From positions 3,364,835 to 3,428,834 of the forward strand of contig OX638352.1 of assembly GCA_951813545.1 (NCBI GenBank): DNA of 64,000 bases, in the 5' to 3' direction. Position numbers and translations under genes: made by a program. Origin of the DNA: an uncultured Poribacteria bacterium (GTDB lineage Bacteria > Poribacteria > WGA-4E > WGA-3G). Shown in pieces: positions 49,247-57,918 of this stretch. The first letter of the stretch is position 1; every line of letters begins with the position of its first letter. The notes below the pieces were generated by a model. That model searched no databases and was not told the DNA's origin. It worked only from the letters and a program-made list of their open reading frames with translations.

Positions 49247-50086
49247 TTACGCCTTTAACTGACGTAAAGTCGCGAGGTTTTTCTCGTGCATTGTTTCCAT
49301 CTGTGGCGTTTCAATAATGAGTGGAATTTCCGCAAACCGAGAATCGTTGAGGATATACGCAAATGCAGTTGCACCAATATTGCCACCGCCAATGTGCTCA
49401 TGCCGATCTACGCGACTCTGATAGGTTGATTTTGCGTCGTTGAGATGAAAAGCCTTTAATCGTGCGATGCCAACGATGTCATCAAACCGATTAAACGTTG
49501 CTTCGCAGTCAGCTTCGGTCCTCAGGTCATAACCAGCAGCAAAGACATGACATGTATCCAAACAGACTCCGAACCGATCCGGATATTTTGACATACCGAT
49601 GACATCGCGTAAATGTTCAAAACAGTAACCGAGGTTCGTGCCTTGTCCAGCGGTGGTTTCAAGGAGAATAGTGACATCCGGTGCTTCAACATTTTCAAAT
49701 AGGAAATCGAAACTCTCGCTTAACTGCTTCAAGCCGAACGCCTCGCCTTCATTGAGGTGTGCGCCGAGGTGTGTAACAATATAGCGAAGACCGAGCACAT
49801 GCGCGAGTTCCATCTGTTCCAGAAACTGTTGGCGTGATTTCTCAAGCACCTCCGTTTTCGGCGAGGCAAGATTACTCAAGTGGATATCGTGAACAATTAC
49901 CTCTCCAATAGGAGATTCCAGCCAAGCATCACGAAATTTTTCGATTATCGCGGCAGTTGGCGGTTTTGCTTGCCACCGATTCGGATTTCTCACGAAAATT
50001 TGGATCGTGTTGCAATGGAGTTCTTCGCCATTTTTAATGGCATTGTGTAAGCCGCCTGAAGCGGACACATGTGCACCGAGAATCAT
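49247..50086 (-). CDS. nfo: deoxyribonuclease IV (AP endonuclease, Nfo family)
   Basis: 279 residues, a TIM barrel with three zinc sites. Landmarks are MILGAHVSASGGLHNAIKNG, ILLETTAGQGTNLGY, VCLDTCHVFAAGYDL, KAFHLNDAKS, RHEHIGGGNIG and IIETPQ, all Nfo-specific. It cuts DNA at abasic sites in base-excision repair. The start is ATG 50086 (MILGAHVS); the longer open frame upstream reads through a dispersed repeat and is not part of the protein. Confidence 0.95.
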   Translation of the reverse strand: MILGAHVSASGGLHNAIKNGEELHCNTIQIFVRNPNRWQAKPPTAAIIEKFRDAWLESPIGEVIVHDIHLSNLASPKTEVLEKSRQQFLEQMELAHVLGLRYIVTHLGAHLNEGEAFGLKQLSESFDFLFENVEAPDVTILLETTAGQGTNLGYCFEHLRDVIGMSKYPDRFGVCLDTCHVFAAGYDLRTEADCEATFNRFDDIVGIARLKAFHLNDAKSTYQSRVDRHEHIGGGNIGATAFAYILNDSRFAEIPLIIETPQMETMHEKNLATLRQLKA

Positions 50087-50163
50087 ATTTTTTATCGCAA
50101 GTTCCGGAAACTTACAAGCCACGCTGGTATTAGTATCGCAAGGTTTGGCTTGCAAGCTACGTT
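50087..50163 (-). repeat. two tandem copies of a ~38-nt repeat upstream of nfo
   Basis: Units 50087-50126 and 50127-50163 share G-T-R-G-C-T-T-G-Y-A-A-G and a CTTGCGATA end on the minus strand. The first unit also matches 31224-31262 upstream of tilS. They lie right at the nfo start and could serve as promoter or leader. Confidence 0.5.
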
Positions 50164-50454
50164 GAAATTGGTATCCCTTTTTTTAATTAGACCAATTTAG
50201 TACCTTACTATCATTAAAAATACCACAAAAACGCAACGAAGTCAAATAAAAAGCGTTTGAAACACGTTATAGGGGTAGTGTTTGTCCAAAAATTTTACCG
50301 TGCAGACATAAACCCACTTTAAGCAAGAGCACATCCCCGTCAAAACCGATGAAGCCCCAAATATATCTTGTGCCATTATGCCTTTAAAATAGAAACTTAT
50401 ATCAACGCGAACGCGAGTTCGACAGACGGTTAAATTCAAAGCATCGCCTTACTA

Positions 50455-50505
50455 TTTATTAAAGACACAATTTTGAAGCGGAAAACGTGCATAATATGAA
50501 AAATA
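50455..50505. repeat. dispersed sequence, second copy of 3467-3520
   Basis: TTAAAGACACAATTTTGAAG and the following GCGGAAAACGTGCATAA align with the 3.5-kb copy (about 33 of 39 positions). Both lie in gene-free AT-rich DNA. Confidence 0.45.
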
Positions 50506-50819
50506 TGAGAATTTAATTGAAAAAAGATCAAATCTCAAATAAACATATCAAACGGTTTTATTATATATACAATCTAATTAATATTAACGCATCAATATGA
50601 CTAGATCAGTGTAGCAAATTCCGTGCCAATGTTTCAATAAGACGCAATAAAGTTCACGCTATAATTGTCGAAATCCCAAATTTGTTCCATTCTGCAATGT
50701 GCCTACAACATAGGTATCCATTAGGTTCATCGCAGCAGAGATAAGTCCCAATTTTTTTGCAAGAAGAAATTGCGACCTTTGAAGAAGTCAAAATCGTTTT
50801 TAACCTTCCTGCTGCCGGT

Positions 50820-50884
50820 ACAGAAAAAATTGCATGCTAATCCACAAAAATTGCCCGTTAACCCGCAAAAATTGTCGGGTTGAA
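50820..50884. repeat. three imperfect tandem ~21-nt units
   Basis: Units start at 50820, 50843 and 50864. Each contains a C-A-x-A-A-A-A-A-T-T-G core followed by a CCCGTTAACC-like end, with the third ending GGGTT. Such short iterons can bind a regulator; nothing here identifies one. Confidence 0.4.
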
Positions 50885-50936
50885 AGACTTTTCATATAAG
50901 AAGTAGCAAGTGGGGAAACCTTCAAGTTATGTGTTA

Positions 50937-51953
50937 TTAAGGATGGACAACCGTTTTGATGCCGATCCGCGCGTCAGCGTTATCGAACGCTGCCAAACCC
51001 TTTTCAATCGGAAACCGATCGGTTAACAAAGGTTCAAAATTAAGTGCTTTCTCTATTAAGAGTTGTTTGGACTCTTCAAGGCTGGCTCGCGAAAATGCCC
51101 ACGAAGCCATCAGTTTGTGACCCGCATAGTGAAATTCTTCCAGATTGACGCGGAGTTCTTCACCTTCCGGGGCAAGTCCAAAGAAGTTGAGGCATCCGCC
51201 TCTGCGCACAATCTCAAAAGCAAGCCTAATTGCTGAAGCATCGTTAGTCGTTGCAGAGATGACAGTATCGACACCGCCATGGGTGATATCTTGGAGCTGC
51301 GCGATCCCTTCAGGTGAAGTATCAAAAGTGAGATCGGCACCGAGCGTTTCGGCAGCTGTTCTGCGATGGGGTAACGGCTCCACCACGTAGGTTGCCAAAC
51401 CTGTGCGCTTCGCCAATTGTGTGAACATTAAACCGATCGGACCAGCACCGAGAATAGCAACAGAATCCTTGAAAAGAGTTTCTCGCATTCCATTCAGGCA
51501 GCACCCCAACGGTTCCAGAAAGAGCAACTCTTCTGGCGGAATGCTGTCTGGGACTCGGATAAGCTTACCGGTATCTACACCATGCTTTGGCATCCGCATA
51601 TATTCGGCGTAACCACCATCAAGGTCGTGACCGATGCCTTCAATAGCATCACAATATTTATCCAGATCATTCTGGCATTCGGTACACACACCACAGGAGA
51701 GCATCGGATTGACCGTAACCCGCTCACCGATTTTGACATCTGGGTGTTGACTTTCCACTATCACGCCCGCGAGTTCATGCCCCATCACAACCGGTGGAGC
51801 ATAATCCAATACATCTCCACGGAGCGCGGCGAGGTCAGACGCACAAATACCGCAGAGTTCCATCTGAATAAGCACATCTCCAGTAGCAAGCGCGGGAACG
51901 GGCTTCTCGTGAATACGTAATTGCTGAATTTTCTCAAAAACAATGGCTTTCAT
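50937..51953 (-). CDS. zinc-dependent alcohol/polyol dehydrogenase (MDR family)
   Basis: 338 residues. The catalytic zinc site is CGICASD (about 33-39) and GHE (about 58-60). The structural zinc site is complete, with Cys at SCGVCTECQNDLDKYC (about 86-101). The Rossmann motif is ILGAGPIGLMFTQ (about 169) with an acidic VVEP afterwards, favouring NAD. It is similar to sorbitol/threonine dehydrogenase-type enzymes. The Gfo/Idh/MocA gene upstream on the same strand (136-bp gap) suggests a sugar or polyol pathway. Confidence 0.9.
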   Translation of the reverse strand: MKAIVFEKIQQLRIHEKPVPALATGDVLIQMELCGICASDLAALRGDVLDYAPPVVMGHELAGVIVESQHPDVKIGERVTVNPMLSCGVCTECQNDLDKYCDAIEGIGHDLDGGYAEYMRMPKHGVDTGKLIRVPDSIPPEELLFLEPLGCCLNGMRETLFKDSVAILGAGPIGLMFTQLAKRTGLATYVVEPLPHRRTAAETLGADLTFDTSPEGIAQLQDITHGGVDTVISATTNDASAIRLAFEIVRRGGCLNFFGLAPEGEELRVNLEEFHYAGHKLMASWAFSRASLEESKQLLIEKALNFEPLLTDRFPIEKGLAAFDNADARIGIKTVVHP

Positions 51954-52088
51954 ATCTTTTGTAAATTTGTTTCTTTCATTGGAAGGTGAGGCTAAAAGTT
52001 TGTTGGTAAAAGTAGGGGAAATGAGGATGCGGTCAAAAACTTGTCCAGCGAAAAAAGGAAAACCTCACCCTCAAAGACAGATATGCTT

Positions 52089-53117
52089 CTACTCAAACTC
52101 GTAAGGCACCGTTTCTGCCTGATGTGTTTTAGCGGACTTTTCTGCTAAATCCATCACAGCGATGACGCGGCGAGCGGACTCTGGTGTCACGAGCAAAGGT
52201 GTGCCATCGTTTAAATGGGCAACGATATTCTGATAGTAACTGGGTCCTGGTCTGCCATGGTGGGCTACCTCCTGCTCTTTCGGCTGTCCTTCGACTTCGG
52301 ATAGTACTTTAAATCCGTTGCCTTCGGAGGTAATTGCACCGTGTGAACCGAGCAGTTTCCACCGCTGTCCACCAATTTTCGCGATGTTAGACATCTGAAT
52401 GTTTGCCATCGCCCCATCCGCAACCATTTCTCCACCTGCGAACCGAATAATCGCTTGGACATGGTCCTCGTTGCTAATATCATTCCAGACAAGGTTCGGT
52501 TGATAGAAACCGGTGATATTAATCATCGGTGTTTCAACGATATTGAGCAGCCAATCGAGGTAGTGGGCACCCCAATCGTAGAATTGTCCACCAGAGATCG
52601 CCTTGACGCTGCGCCACCAATCAGGGTTCGGTCTGCCGTAACCGCCGCCCCACATCTCAACGTTAAAGACTTTGCCGATAATACCGGAGTGGACGAGTTC
52701 ACGAAGCGTCCAAAAATCAGCATCCCATCGTCGGTTGTGGTGAACAGACAACATAACGCCGTTCTCTTCGGCGGTCGTAATCATCTCAGTGGCTTCAGCA
52801 ATTGTAACGCACATCGGTTTTTCAACGATGACATGCTTGCCCGCTTTAAGGCTCGCTACAGTTGGAGCACAGTGCAGGCTATGTGGGAGGACGTTTGCGA
52901 CCAAATCAATCCCGTCATCTGCGTTGAGGTCTTCGACTGCGTTATAGGTGCGGATTCCCGGGAAATCCTCTTCCGCTGCCTTTGTTCGGGCTGGATCGAT
53001 GTCACAGATAGCGACACATTCAATGCCATCGGTGTTCTGCATCATATTTGCGTGGGCTCTGCCCATATTAAATGCCGCTCCATACCCGAGGACGGCACCT
53101 TTGATGGTATCTGCCAT
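52089..53117 (-). CDS. Gfo/Idh/MocA family oxidoreductase
   Basis: 342 residues. Nucleotide fold GAVLGYGAAFNMGRAHANMM, second strand end AICDID, family motif VEKPMC (about 98-103), then LSVHHNRRWD and GGQFYDWGAHYLDWLL, matching the conserved D-x-G-x-H active-site segment. It is cytoplasmic and likely oxidises or reduces a sugar or cyclitol with NAD(P). It is the fourth family member in the window. Confidence 0.9.
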   Translation of the reverse strand: MADTIKGAVLGYGAAFNMGRAHANMMQNTDGIECVAICDIDPARTKAAEEDFPGIRTYNAVEDLNADDGIDLVANVLPHSLHCAPTVASLKAGKHVIVEKPMCVTIAEATEMITTAEENGVMLSVHHNRRWDADFWTLRELVHSGIIGKVFNVEMWGGGYGRPNPDWWRSVKAISGGQFYDWGAHYLDWLLNIVETPMINITGFYQPNLVWNDISNEDHVQAIIRFAGGEMVADGAMANIQMSNIAKIGGQRWKLLGSHGAITSEGNGFKVLSEVEGQPKEQEVAHHGRPGPSYYQNIVAHLNDGTPLLVTPESARRVIAVMDLAEKSAKTHQAETVPYEFE

Positions 53118-53224
53118 TTGTTTGGCTCCTTCTTTTTCATGTATGAATGCCTCATTATAACATAAACGAGAAAAATTGGTATAAAATTAGCGTGGGTCTA
53201 GCCGAAGGGTAAGCATTTGTAGTA

Positions 53225-53246
53225 AGTAATTGTGGATTTTACTATA
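53225..53246. repeat. 22-nt match to the right end of the 6.3-kb MITE-like element
   Basis: Differs from 6395-6416 at three positions. The left inverted repeat is not seen here, so this is a solo end. Confidence 0.4.
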
Positions 53247-53272
53247 AACACCTCTATCTGGCACGAGAAAAT

Positions 53273-53302
53273 TTGACACTCACAGCAATCGCATGCTAAA
53301 CT
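53273..53302 (+). promoter_or_regulatory. promoter of the LamG-type exported protein gene
   Basis: TTGACA (53273-53278), 18 nt, TAAACT (53297-53302); the ATG is 40 nt downstream with AGGAG between. Confidence 0.55.
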
Positions 53303-53341
53303 ATACATCAGAATTCAGTGCTCTAAAAGGAGTAATGGAAT

Positions 53342-54121
53342 ATGACTTCAATCAAATGGCAATACGCGCTTTCATGTGTGTTTTTTGTTTTTTCAATAAT
53401 CGGATCCAGCTTCGCCGCTGGTGGGTTTGAGTATCTTCCAGATGAAGCAACGCTTGGCTTGTGGCACTTTGACAACGGCGATGTAGTAGACATATCTGGG
53501 AACGAAGTTAAGGGTGAAATAGAAGGAAAAGCCGCATGGGACGAGAATCAAAAATGGAACAAAGAGGATAAACCCGGAAAATCCTTTATTTTTGATGGAA
53601 ATACGGTAATATCTCTCGGTGAAGCGGATGTGCTTATACCAAAAGTGGAGATCACAATTGAAGCGTGGGTCTATCCGGAAGACCTGACTGGATGGCGACT
53701 TATCTTCACAAACTGGGATGGCCCACCCGGTGCCTATCATTTAGGTGTCCAGAACGGCATTGCCAAATTCCACATCAACACCGAGAAAGGGACTGCGTTC
53801 GCTGGTGCTCCAAAACCACTGGAATTAGAGCAGTGGCAGCACGTCGCTGGTATCTATGATTCCAAACAAATTAAGCTTTATATTGCCGGAGAAGAGGTCG
53901 GTTCGACGAACCACGGTGGCAAATTAGTGAGCGGTGGATTTGATGTCATCATCGGAAGTAAGAACACGCGTCAGTTTAAGTGGAAGGGTTTAATGGACGA
54001 GGTCCGAGTCAGTGATATTGCCAGAGAGGCTGATGTGCTAAGTCCGAATTTGGACGCACCACAAGCAGTTGAATTCTCCGAACTGACCTTGCCGCTTTTA
54101 TGGGGATCCCTCAAAAAATAA
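53342..54121 (+). CDS. exported LamG-domain protein with a divergent C-terminal tag
   Basis: 259 residues. Signal peptide (YALSCVFFVFSIIGSSFAAG), then a LamG/concanavalin fold: LGLWHFDNGDVVDISGN, IEAWVYPEDLTGWRLIFTNW, LEQWQHVAGIYDSKQIKLYI and MDEVRVSDIAR. These are lectin-like jelly-roll motifs that bind glycans or Ca2+. The C-terminus ELTLPLLWGSLKK keeps the W-G-x-L-K end of the shared tag but not the K-L-A-T part. AGGAG lies 9 nt upstream of the ATG. Confidence 0.8.
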   Translation: MTSIKWQYALSCVFFVFSIIGSSFAAGGFEYLPDEATLGLWHFDNGDVVDISGNEVKGEIEGKAAWDENQKWNKEDKPGKSFIFDGNTVISLGEADVLIPKVEITIEAWVYPEDLTGWRLIFTNWDGPPGAYHLGVQNGIAKFHINTEKGTAFAGAPKPLELEQWQHVAGIYDSKQIKLYIAGEEVGSTNHGGKLVSGGFDVIIGSKNTRQFKWKGLMDEVRVSDIAREADVLSPNLDAPQAVEFSELTLPLLWGSLKK

Positions 54122-54166
54122 ACGGTTGAAACGTTACCTTTTTGACGAAACTTGTTGGAAAAAACT

Positions 54167-55915
54167 ATGAAAGAACAGGTCGTATCTGCATTAACGCGCG
54201 GTACCGCCTCTTTGCTCACGCAACAGGGCAAAGATGGCAATTTTGAAGGACAACTCTCCTCAAGTACTTTCCCAACATGCGCGTACGCTTGGATTGAACT
54301 TATTCAAAGCGAGACACTTGATCCTGCCCTAACCGAATGGTTCCTCGCAAATCAGAACGAAGACGGTGGATGGGGACTCGATACCGCAAACATATCGAAT
54401 ACGGAAGCGACTCGATTCGTCCACTTAATTCTGGAGCAAATTCACCAACGCACACCAGATCCATCTCTCCAAAAACTGCTGTCATCTCTCCCGAAATCTG
54501 CACCACATCTCGCATTAGTTAAATTGGCTTACGCCGCTTTCAACCAGTTTGATTGGAAAGAACTGACACTATCAGCAAACGCACTGCCGCTCATGAAACT
54601 CGCGAGGCAATTGACGAAAATCCCATTCCTTGGAAGCCGGTTGAAACCGCCCAGACATCGTTTGCCACCCGTTGCTCTCTTCAACACTCCAATGTTCGAT
54701 GCCCTCTTCATTGCTGAACAACACACACTCGTGCCTGTCTTCATTATGATTGAATTGAATACAAGCAAACGTCCTGAAATGATTGTGGCACTCGCTGCTT
54801 GGTTGAAATCGCATGTCCTCAGCGACGGCAGCTGGTTTCGGGTAAACTATATCACTGCGCTCTCTGTCTTAGCACTCATTGAACTCGAAAAAAAATGGAC
54901 GGCAGATGAAGAAATCTCAGCACTTATTGAACGCGGAATCGACTGGCTCCGCACGACACGAAATCCTGACGGTGGGTGTCGAGAGGCACTAAACCTCAAT
55001 GTATGGGATACCGCCCTGAGCATCATTGCGCTAACAGAGGTGTATGCTACACATAATGAATCGGGGTTACAAACCCTTCCTACAAATGAACTTACGGATA
55101 AAGTGAAACGCGCCGCACAGTGGCTCGTCAAACACCAAAATGATGATGACGGGTGGGCATTTTCAGGATTAGACGACAGTACACTTCCGAGTGACGCTGA
55201 CGATACGGCACTCGGAACCCTCGCACTAATCCGTTCGCTCTTTGTGGAGGCTCCCACCGACCGTGAGGCATTAGATCAAGCAGTTCATCGTGGGATCGGA
55301 TGGTTAAAGGCACAGCAGAGTTCCGATGGCGGTTGGAGCACATATCAACCCGGGCAAGGGGATGTTGGTTGCGTCAGTATCACCGCGCATGCTATTGAAG
55401 CGCTCCTCGCGTTTAATCAAAGTGATGTTCCTGATAAACCAGATGTTCAGAGTGAGATAAATCGTGGAATTCATTGGCTCCGCCGACAAATCCATCGAGA
55501 TGGCTATTGGCGAGACCTCTGGCTCGCAAAAGATACGTACGGCACCGCCTGTGCTATAATAGCACTCATCAAAGCTGGGTTGAAAAGTGCCTCTGAAATC
55601 CAACGCGGTGTCGACTGGCTCGAACGCACCCAAAATACGGATGGCGGTTGGGGAGAAGATATGTTCGGGAATCCGACCGAAAGCACAGTGGAGCAGACGG
55701 CTTGGAGCACTTATGCCCTCCTACTCGCTAACCCAGAAAAGCATGCCGCCAAAGTAGGAGTAGCATTTCTGCTCCAACACCAACGAGAAGATGGTTCGTG
55801 GCCAGAGCAGTGTGTCGGTATTTACTGGGAGATCATTGGTGGCTACGCCGATCCGATTTACGCGTCCGTCTTTCCGATACTTGCCCTGTGCCAGTTATCA
55901 CAAACAAACCTTTAG
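54167..55915 (+). CDS. squalene-hopene-cyclase-like class II terpenoid cyclase
   Basis: 582 residues of alpha/alpha-barrel repeats. QW-type motifs recur (QNEDGGWG, NPDGGC, QSSDGGWS, QNTDGGWG, QREDGSW). The class II catalytic acid motif D-x-D-D is present as SDADDTALG at about residue 343, close to its position in bacterial squalene-hopene cyclases (about 375 of 630). The end EIIGGYADPIYASVFPILAL fits the cyclase C-terminus. It is shorter than typical SHC. No hopanoid-pathway partner is visible except a GT2 glycosyltransferase 8 bp downstream. Product unknown; membrane association expected. ATG 54167 follows two in-frame TTG codons. Confidence 0.8.
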   Translation: MKEQVVSALTRGTASLLTQQGKDGNFEGQLSSSTFPTCAYAWIELIQSETLDPALTEWFLANQNEDGGWGLDTANISNTEATRFVHLILEQIHQRTPDPSLQKLLSSLPKSAPHLALVKLAYAAFNQFDWKELTLSANALPLMKLARQLTKIPFLGSRLKPPRHRLPPVALFNTPMFDALFIAEQHTLVPVFIMIELNTSKRPEMIVALAAWLKSHVLSDGSWFRVNYITALSVLALIELEKKWTADEEISALIERGIDWLRTTRNPDGGCREALNLNVWDTALSIIALTEVYATHNESGLQTLPTNELTDKVKRAAQWLVKHQNDDDGWAFSGLDDSTLPSDADDTALGTLALIRSLFVEAPTDREALDQAVHRGIGWLKAQQSSDGGWSTYQPGQGDVGCVSITAHAIEALLAFNQSDVPDKPDVQSEINRGIHWLRRQIHRDGYWRDLWLAKDTYGTACAIIALIKAGLKSASEIQRGVDWLERTQNTDGGWGEDMFGNPTESTVEQTAWSTYALLLANPEKHAAKVGVAFLLQHQREDGSWPEQCVGIYWEIIGGYADPIYASVFPILALCQLSQTNL

Positions 55916-55923
55916 GTCCGCAC

Positions 55924-56610
55924 ATGGCGACGGTACGAGAAATATCCATTATTATCCCAATTCTGAATGAAGCAAAGGTTTTGGAAGCAACACTATCTCA
56001 ACTCCAGTCTGAACAGGGATACCATGAACTTATTATCGTAGATGGCGGAAGTACCGATGGCTCAACTCGTATTGCCGAGAAGTATGGAAAGGTGCTAATA
56101 TCAGCGCGTGGCAGGGCAAAGCAGTTAAACGCAGGTGCGGCGGCAGCGACAGGGGACATCCTAATTTTCTTACACGCAGATATTTGGCTGGAACCGGGGG
56201 CATTGGCAGCGGTAGAAAACGCACTGGCATCCGGTTACGTCGGTGGTGGGTTTCATCAGAAGATTGACGGCAAGAGTCCGCTCTATCGCATGATTGAGAT
56301 CGCGGGAGACATCCGAGGCAACTACTTGAAGGTATTTTATGGGGACAGCGGTATTTTTCTCTCACGCGCCAACTTTGAGACGATTGGCGGTTTTCCAGAC
56401 GTTCCGATTTTAGAAGAGATGGAATTTTCAAAAGGATTGCGGAGACTCGGCGAAACAACGCTTGTCACGCCTCATATCCATATCTCCGCTCGGCGGTGGG
56501 AAACCAGAGGTATTGTTTGGACGACAGTAAACAATTGGCTTATTACTTTCCTCTATTTCCTTGGGGTTTCGCCAGAGAAACTCGCGCGACTCTATAGCCA
56601 TATCCGGTAG
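55924..56610 (+). CDS. GT2 glycosyltransferase (TIGR04283-like)
   Basis: 228 residues. GT-A fold: EISIIIPILNEAKVLEATL, IIVDGGSTDGS and the metal-binding LHAD (D-x-D equivalent) after GDILIF, then GGGFHQKI and YGDSGIFLSR, GGFPDVPILEEMEF. This fits the short GT2 subgroup that TIGRFAMs names after arsenosugar biosynthesis, although members are broader. The C-terminal ~30 residues are hydrophobic (WLITFLYFLGVSPEKL). It is 8 bp after the cyclase gene, so it probably glycosylates a product of the same pathway. Confidence 0.82.
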   Translation: MATVREISIIIPILNEAKVLEATLSQLQSEQGYHELIIVDGGSTDGSTRIAEKYGKVLISARGRAKQLNAGAAAATGDILIFLHADIWLEPGALAAVENALASGYVGGGFHQKIDGKSPLYRMIEIAGDIRGNYLKVFYGDSGIFLSRANFETIGGFPDVPILEEMEFSKGLRRLGETTLVTPHIHISARRWETRGIVWTTVNNWLITFLYFLGVSPEKLARLYSHIR

Positions 56611-56687
56611 CAGTAACCATAGAAAGGCAGGCGATAGTTTGTAGTCGATTCAAGCAATCAGCACACGTGATTAAACAATAGAAAACC

Positions 56688-56732
56688 AAGAAAATACCTC
56701 TGCACCGCTCAAGGGTACAGAGGCATTTTCTT
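56688..56732. terminator. bidirectional rho-independent terminator
   Basis: 15-bp stem with one mismatch (AAGAAAATACCTCTG / CAGAGGCATTTTCTT), 15-nt loop, A-rich on the left and T-rich on the right. It sits between two converging genes. Confidence 0.8.
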
Positions 56733-56785
56733 ATAGAGGGTTGTCCAGACAGACCAATGCTGTCTAAAAGATAAAATGTACGAAA

Positions 56786-57652
56786 TTAACGACCCACCTT
56801 GAGTGAACCCCAAGTTGTTGCTAACTTATTCTTGGCTTCAACATCAAATGTCCCATTTTCCACGAGCCAATTGTTGATGAATTCAGCAACCCCGATACCA
56901 CGGATATCCGGTTTATCTGGCCATTCAGGTCTCCCTACCTGCCACATGGCTGCAATCATACCGGTCCCATCTTTGCCCGGCGTTTTGCTAATTGCAACTG
57001 CTGGATCCGCCGTTGTTTTATCTGCCAAGGCAAAAGCAACGACATCCCAATCCGATCCCTTGAACTGTTCAAGGTGCCACGGACGAGTGGATTTAAACGG
57101 CTTGAATGACGGGATAGCCTCTTTCCCGACCGCAGTCGCTTCAAAGTTAGCACCCCGGTCGTCAAAGCCTAACCCGTCGATATCAAAGACATTAGCAGCA
57201 CCCTCCCTGCCATTATCTGGACTCCGAACGCCACCTTCGTAACTCATGTAGAAAATCCAGTCTGCCACGTTAATGACGACATTGCCTTCTTCAATGAAGT
57301 TCTCTACATTGGAGCCATCGGGCTTTTTGTTCGGGAACGGGTAGAGCGCGCTTGGTGTGGTGCCAGAAGCAAGGATAATAACATCCTGTTGCCCGTTACC
57401 GGTATGCTCCACGCACCATTTCGCCAATGGGGAACCGTCACCTTCCTCGTCCCCATCACCGAAATCTTCAATGCTGTTAAAGAGTGCTTTAACACCAGCA
57501 TCTTCACGAATTGCCTTGACATTCTCAGCAACTGCCTTGTCAGAAATCCAACCTGGGTTGGTGGGGCCTGAGTAAAATGCCAAATCATTGGCTGAAACCA
57601 TAGCCATACCGCTCACAAAAGCGAAAAGGGCTATACCTACATAAAGTTTCAT
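56786..57652 (-). CDS. exported protein with ThuA-like content and C-terminal KLATTW tag
   Basis: 288 residues. Signal peptide MKLYVGIALFAFVSGMAMVSA, then AFYSGPTNPGWISDKAVAEN, VIILASGTTPSALYPFP and ENFIEEGNVVINVADWIFYM, an open-sheet fold with a DUF4159/ThuA-like flavour (glutamine-amidotransferase-like, uncertain). The tail VEAKNKLATTWGSLKVGR is one of the best copies of the shared C-terminal motif. ATG 57652 has AAGGAGG 11 nt upstream; the longer frame upstream covers the promoter. Function unknown. Confidence 0.7.
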   Translation of the reverse strand: MKLYVGIALFAFVSGMAMVSANDLAFYSGPTNPGWISDKAVAENVKAIREDAGVKALFNSIEDFGDGDEEGDGSPLAKWCVEHTGNGQQDVIILASGTTPSALYPFPNKKPDGSNVENFIEEGNVVINVADWIFYMSYEGGVRSPDNGREGAANVFDIDGLGFDDRGANFEATAVGKEAIPSFKPFKSTRPWHLEQFKGSDWDVVAFALADKTTADPAVAISKTPGKDGTGMIAAMWQVGRPEWPDKPDIRGIGVAEFINNWLVENGTFDVEAKNKLATTWGSLKVGR

Positions 57653-57787
57653 GATGTGCAATACCTCCTTTTTGGTTGCCATCAGTATAGGCTCCGATCC
57701 GGGAATAGATCGAACCCATCTCTGTTTGTTGCGATGAATCGTTAATGTACGCCGCAACACTTGTAGCGGAGTACTCCTACTCAACAA

Positions 57788-57817
57788 AGTGTACATTAAA
57801 ATGCAAATTGGTGTCAA
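57788..57817 (-). promoter_or_regulatory. promoter of the 57.6-kb exported protein gene
   Basis: TTGACA (57812-57817), 18 nt, TACACT (57788-57793) on the minus strand, with the same A-rich upstream stretch as the 38.6-kb promoter. Confidence 0.6.
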
Positions 57818-57918
57818 CTCTTTTTTGCAGAAGATCGTAATATTTTAGAGCTACCTCTGCTTTTTAGCCTCAAATGCCCTAAGGTCCCCAGATACGTTCT
57901 TTCTACGATCCAGAGCGA

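Larger units (their letters stand above)
50164..50936. other. 773-bp AT-rich region without a gene
   Basis: No coding frame supported on either strand. It holds one copy of the 3467-3520 dispersed sequence (about 50455-50505) and three imperfect 21-nt tandem units (50820-50884). Confidence 0.55.
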
